From NCBI RefSeq assembly GCF_958405895.1, contig NZ_CATZAR010000002.1: DNA of 64,000 nucleotides; one strand, given 5' to 3'. The notes beneath the pieces are model-generated. The model saw only the letters and a list, made by a program, of their open reading frames with translations, did no database searches and was not told the DNA's origin. The position numbers were made by a program, and so were the translations under genes. Below are positions 61,575 through 64,000 of the stretch, piece by piece. How positions within the stretch are numbered: the first letter of the stretch is position 1; the number at the start of each line of letters is the position of its first letter. This DNA comes from Ralstonia thomasii (GTDB taxonomy: Bacteria > Pseudomonadota > Gammaproteobacteria > Burkholderiales > Burkholderiaceae).

Positions 61575-62086
61575 CGCATGGTGCTGCTCACCCGCCAGCC
61601 CACAATGCGCCGCGCGAACACGTCGATGACGAACGCCACGTACAGCCAGCCCTGCCAAGTGCTGACATAAGTGAAGTCGGACACCCACAGTTGATTGGGC
61701 CGCTCGGCTTTGAACACTCGCTGGACCCGGTCCAATGGGCATGGCGCCGAAGCATCCGGCGTCGTGGTCCGCACCACCTTGCCACGACGCACGCCCCGCA
61801 ACCCCTGACGCTTCGTCAAGCGTTCGACTGTGCAACGCGCGACACGGATGCCCTCGCGATTCATCGGCTTCCAGACCTTGTCGGCGCCATACACCTGCCA
61901 GTTGGCATGCCAGACGCGCTCGATGTCGGGGATAAGCGCGTCGTCGCGTTGGGCACGTTTGCAGCGCAGCGCCGGTTTGCGTTGCTGGGCCGCGTGGCGC
62001 CGGTAGCAAGACGGGGCAATCTGCAAGACCTTGCAGATGGGCTCGACCCCGTACGCATCGCGGTAGCGGTCGATGTACGCCTTCAC
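61575..62086 (-). pseudogene. IS3-family transposase OrfB, C-terminally truncated
   Basis: It starts at GTG 62086 and runs through the HTH_21 segment (SCYRRHAAQQRKP) and the first part of the rve integrase core (PNQLWVSDFTYVSTWQGWLY, VIDVFARRIVGWRVSSTMRT). Only the first catalytic Asp (SDFTYV) and second (VIDVFARRIVGW) are retained; the Glu with its downstream part is lost at about 61575. The open frame continues a few foreign codons to 61535. Confidence 0.88.
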
Positions 62087-62406
62087 GACTTGAGTCGGCG
62101 GTCGAGCTCCGCCTGCGCAAAAAACGCGCTGGCCGTCTTGAGAATCTCGTTGGCGCGGCTCAGTTCCTTGACCTCGCGCTGCAACCGCTTGAGCTCCTCG
62201 CGCTCGCTGCTGGTCAGGCCGTCACGTTGCCCGCCATCGACCTCCTCGCGCTTGACCCAGTCCAGCAGCGTCTGCGGCACGCAGCCAATCTTGGGCGCGA
62301 TGGATTCAACCGCCGCCCACAACGACGGATACTCGCATCGGTGCTCTTGCACCATGCGCACGGCGCGCTCGCGCACCTCGGGTGAGAACTTGTTCGTCTT
62401 GTTCAT
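62083..62406 (-). CDS. IS3-family transposase OrfA
   Basis: A 107-residue helix-turn-helix protein with a leucine-rich coil (FSPEVRERAVRMVQEHR, GCVPQTLLDWVKRE, LKRLQREVKELSRANEIL). It binds the IS ends. Its stop overlaps the start region of OrfB (GTGA), as expected for expression of an OrfAB fusion by frameshifting. Confidence 0.92.
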   Translation of the reverse strand: MNKTNKFSPEVRERAVRMVQEHRCEYPSLWAAVESIAPKIGCVPQTLLDWVKREEVDGGQRDGLTSSEREELKRLQREVKELSRANEILKTASAFFAQAELDRRLKS

Positions 62407-62684
62407 TGCTCCATTCTCTCAAGAGTTGGAGCCTCCTCAAATCCCGGGGCGATTCAGCAACAGCATATTTGTATCTCCGGGTAGTCAGTCGAGGGGCCAG
62501 CGGGGACCGATATTGCGATCCCCTGCTGAACAAGACTGATCTGCCCCGCCCTTCTCATCGGTCGCCCTGACGATGAGCGAAATTTTGCTGGCGCACCGAT
62601 GAATATCGATCGCATGCCCAGTCATATCAGTAAGCCCCAGAGTAGATGACAGGGGCGATTGCCCCATCCACTCATGGATCAATC

Positions 62685-63296
62685 ATGAAGCTCTACTACG
62701 CGCCCCAAAGCTGCGCTCTCGCACCGCACATCGTCGCTGCCGAAGCTGGTATCCCGATCACGGCTGTCTCTGTCGACATTCCCACGCTTAAAACCGATAC
62801 CGGTATCGACTATCTGACTATCAATCCAAAGGGCTTCGTTCCGGCTCTTGAACTGTCTGATGGCCAGGTTCTAACGGAGAACGCTGCGATCCTGCAATTT
62901 CTAGCCGACCAGGCGCCCGCAGTCGGATTGGCGCCTCCCAACGGCACGTTCGAACGCTCCCGCCTGCACGAGATGCTGCATTACCTGGGCACCGACATTC
63001 ACCGCGGCTACAGCCCACTATTTCGCCGCGAGACGCCGGCTCAGACCCGCGAAGAGCGACAGTCCAGCCTCCGGCGCCACTATGCAGTACTCGACACTGA
63101 GCTTTCACGCACGCAGTTTCTTCTCGGCCACCAATTCAGCGTCGCAGACGCGTATCTCTTTACCTTGACGCGTTGGGCGAAGCTCATTCAGTTGGATATT
63201 TCCCAGTTCGGCCACCTGCAAAGCTTCCAAGGGCGTGTCGCCGCGCGTCCTGCAGTCGCTGCAGCAATGCGCGCTCAAGGTCTGATCGACGCGTGA
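62685..63296 (+). CDS. glutathione S-transferase
   Basis: A 203-residue beta-class-like GST. Thioredoxin fold N-terminal domain: MKLYYAPQSCALAPHI with the Cys/Ser region for glutathione, PKGFVPAL (cis-Pro) and LTENAAILQFLAD. The C-terminal helical domain has FLLGHQFSVADAYLF. It probably conjugates or reduces electrophiles. ATG at 62685; the frame extends 13 codons upstream. It is followed after 31 bp by an SDR gene, likely an operon. Confidence 0.95.
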   Translation: MKLYYAPQSCALAPHIVAAEAGIPITAVSVDIPTLKTDTGIDYLTINPKGFVPALELSDGQVLTENAAILQFLADQAPAVGLAPPNGTFERSRLHEMLHYLGTDIHRGYSPLFRRETPAQTREERQSSLRRHYAVLDTELSRTQFLLGHQFSVADAYLFTLTRWAKLIQLDISQFGHLQSFQGRVAARPAVAAAMRAQGLIDA

Positions 63297-63327
63297 CGCC
63301 TTAATACTTCTGGTCAAAGAGGACTCC

Positions 63328-64000
63328 ATGAACTCACCAAATACGCCTGTGCCTGCAACTGCGACGAGCAGCGGTTTGCACGGAAAGGTCGCGATGATTG
63401 TTGGAGCAAGCCGCGGCTTGGGCAAAGGCATCGCCAAAGCGTTTGCCGACGCGGGTAGCAAGGTAGTGGTTGTGTCCCGCACCCCAGTGCCTGCAGGTGA
63501 GCTGGAAGATGGCGCTACACATGCTGAGATTGCGGATGCCCGCACTGATACAACTGCCGCCACGCTGCTGACAAAGCATGATCCCGATATCCTGGTCCTA
63601 GCCGCCGGTGCCACTCCAGTTATGAGGACAATCCGGGAGCAGTCTTGGGAGACGTTCTCTCTCAACTGGGACACCGATGTGAAAATGGCTTTCCATTGGT
63701 TGCAGGCAGTCCTGTCGAAGCCGCTAAAGCCAGGAGCGCGCGTAGTCGTGATCAGCAGCGGCGCAGCGATCTCCGGCTCACCGCTAAGCGGGGGCTACGC
63801 CGGCGCCAAGGCAACTCAGCGCTTCATCGCACAGTATGCGCAGGATGAGGCATTGCGAGCCGGATTGGACATTGCAATCTCGACAGTGATGCCGCGTTTC
63901 GCGCCAACAACTGGCGTTGGTGCACCTGCGGTTCGCGCTTACGCCGAGCATGCCCGGGTCGACGTCGATGAATTCCTCCAGACGTTTCAGCGCTCCTTCG
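63328..64000 (+). CDS. short-chain dehydrogenase/reductase (3' end beyond window)
   Basis: The first 224 codons of a classical SDR: VGASRGLGKGIA cofactor loop, LAAGATP, and the catalytic region SSGAAISGSP ... YAGAKATQRF. ATG at 63328 is preceded by agaggact. Substrate unknown. The reading frame is open at base 64000. The GST next door suggests a detoxification or stress-linked pair. Confidence 0.88.
   Translation, partial: MNSPNTPVPATATSSGLHGKVAMIVGASRGLGKGIAKAFADAGSKVVVVSRTPVPAGELEDGATHAEIADARTDTTAATLLTKHDPDILVLAAGATPVMRTIREQSWETFSLNWDTDVKMAFHWLQAVLSKPLKPGARVVVISSGAAISGSPLSGGYAGAKATQRFIAQYAQDEALRAGLDIAISTVMPRFAPTTGVGAPAVRAYAEHARVDVDEFLQTFQRSF

Larger units (their letters stand above)
61575..62456 (-). 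mobile_element. truncated IS3-family insertion sequence
   Basis: One terminus is intact: read on the minus strand it begins TGAATCGCCCCGGG at 62456. OrfA is complete and OrfB is cut near 61575, losing the second half of the DDE integrase domain and the other terminal repeat. It is therefore immobile by itself. The same end sequence forms the palindrome at 23167-23188. Confidence 0.85.

Noticed and set aside
61392..62120. 242-codon minus-strand frame spanning the IS and its flank as one protein
   Set aside because: Upstream of about 61575 it is an out-of-frame reading of OrfB; only the last about 58 codons look genuine and are reported as a fragment.
62457..62684. Possible remnant of a regulator gene between the IS and the GST gene
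   Set aside because: A minus-strand frame (RWPLDYPEI) hinted at a LysR fragment, but the similarity is too short and weak to support.
1..64000. CRISPR array
   Set aside because: No regularly spaced identical repeats were seen anywhere in the window.

Overview
The window (about 64 kb, GC-rich, dense coding, betaproteobacterial gene order such as rpsF-priB-rpsR-rplI and a short DusA-flanked accessory region) looks like a Ralstonia chromosome, most likely from the R. pickettii / R. solanacearum group. The genus is inferred from protein flavour and gene order, not from a database search.

Layout. Bases 1-18.3 kb are core genome: the tail of an Arn-type nucleotide-sugar operon (UDP-4-keto-pentose/UDP-xylose synthase, ArnD-like deformylase), Bcp peroxiredoxin, a PIN-PhoH ATPase, an NlpC/P60 lipoprotein, a Pit phosphate transporter with its DUF47 partner, dnaB, the rpsF-priB-rpsR-rplI ribosomal/primosomal operon, an asparaginase, ferredoxin-NADP reductase, lexA with two tandem SOS boxes, an M20 peptidase, tRNA-His and dusA. 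From 18.3 to 23.9 kb is a scarred accessory strip: a broken dusA-type integrase, small orphan ORFs, an EAL phosphodiesterase next to a PAS-PAS-GGDEF cyclase, an ECF sigma factor with a SnoaL-like tail, and an NmrA-like gene cut off exactly at a 22-bp palindrome made of insertion-sequence ends.

From 25.1 to 60.9 kb lies a large ABC-transporter-dependent (group 2/3 type) capsule locus, which is the main content of the window. GDP-mannose (ManC) is turned into GDP-D-rhamnose (Gmd, Rmd). Several GT4 glycosyltransferases, including a 1399-residue protein with three GT domains, assemble a polysaccharide. An FkbM methyltransferase fused to a long coiled coil may act on chain ends. KpsC and KpsS make the Kdo linker, and KpsM/KpsT/KpsE plus a Wza-like lipoprotein export the chain. 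The 3' block (kpsS-SDR-sulfatase/LTA synthase-type I PKS-LpxC paralogue-alpha-oxoamine synthase-GNAT) matches the wcbO-wcbT block of Burkholderia pseudomallei capsule I and the rkp-1 genes of Sinorhizobium. I read it as a pathway for a dedicated lipid, probably an amino-ketone or sphingoid-like anchor, for the capsule.

From 61 kb onward there is an H-NS-family protein, a truncated IS3-family element that shares its terminal repeat with the palindrome at 23.2 kb, a gene fragment abutting it, and a glutathione S-transferase followed by a short-chain dehydrogenase that runs off the end of the window.
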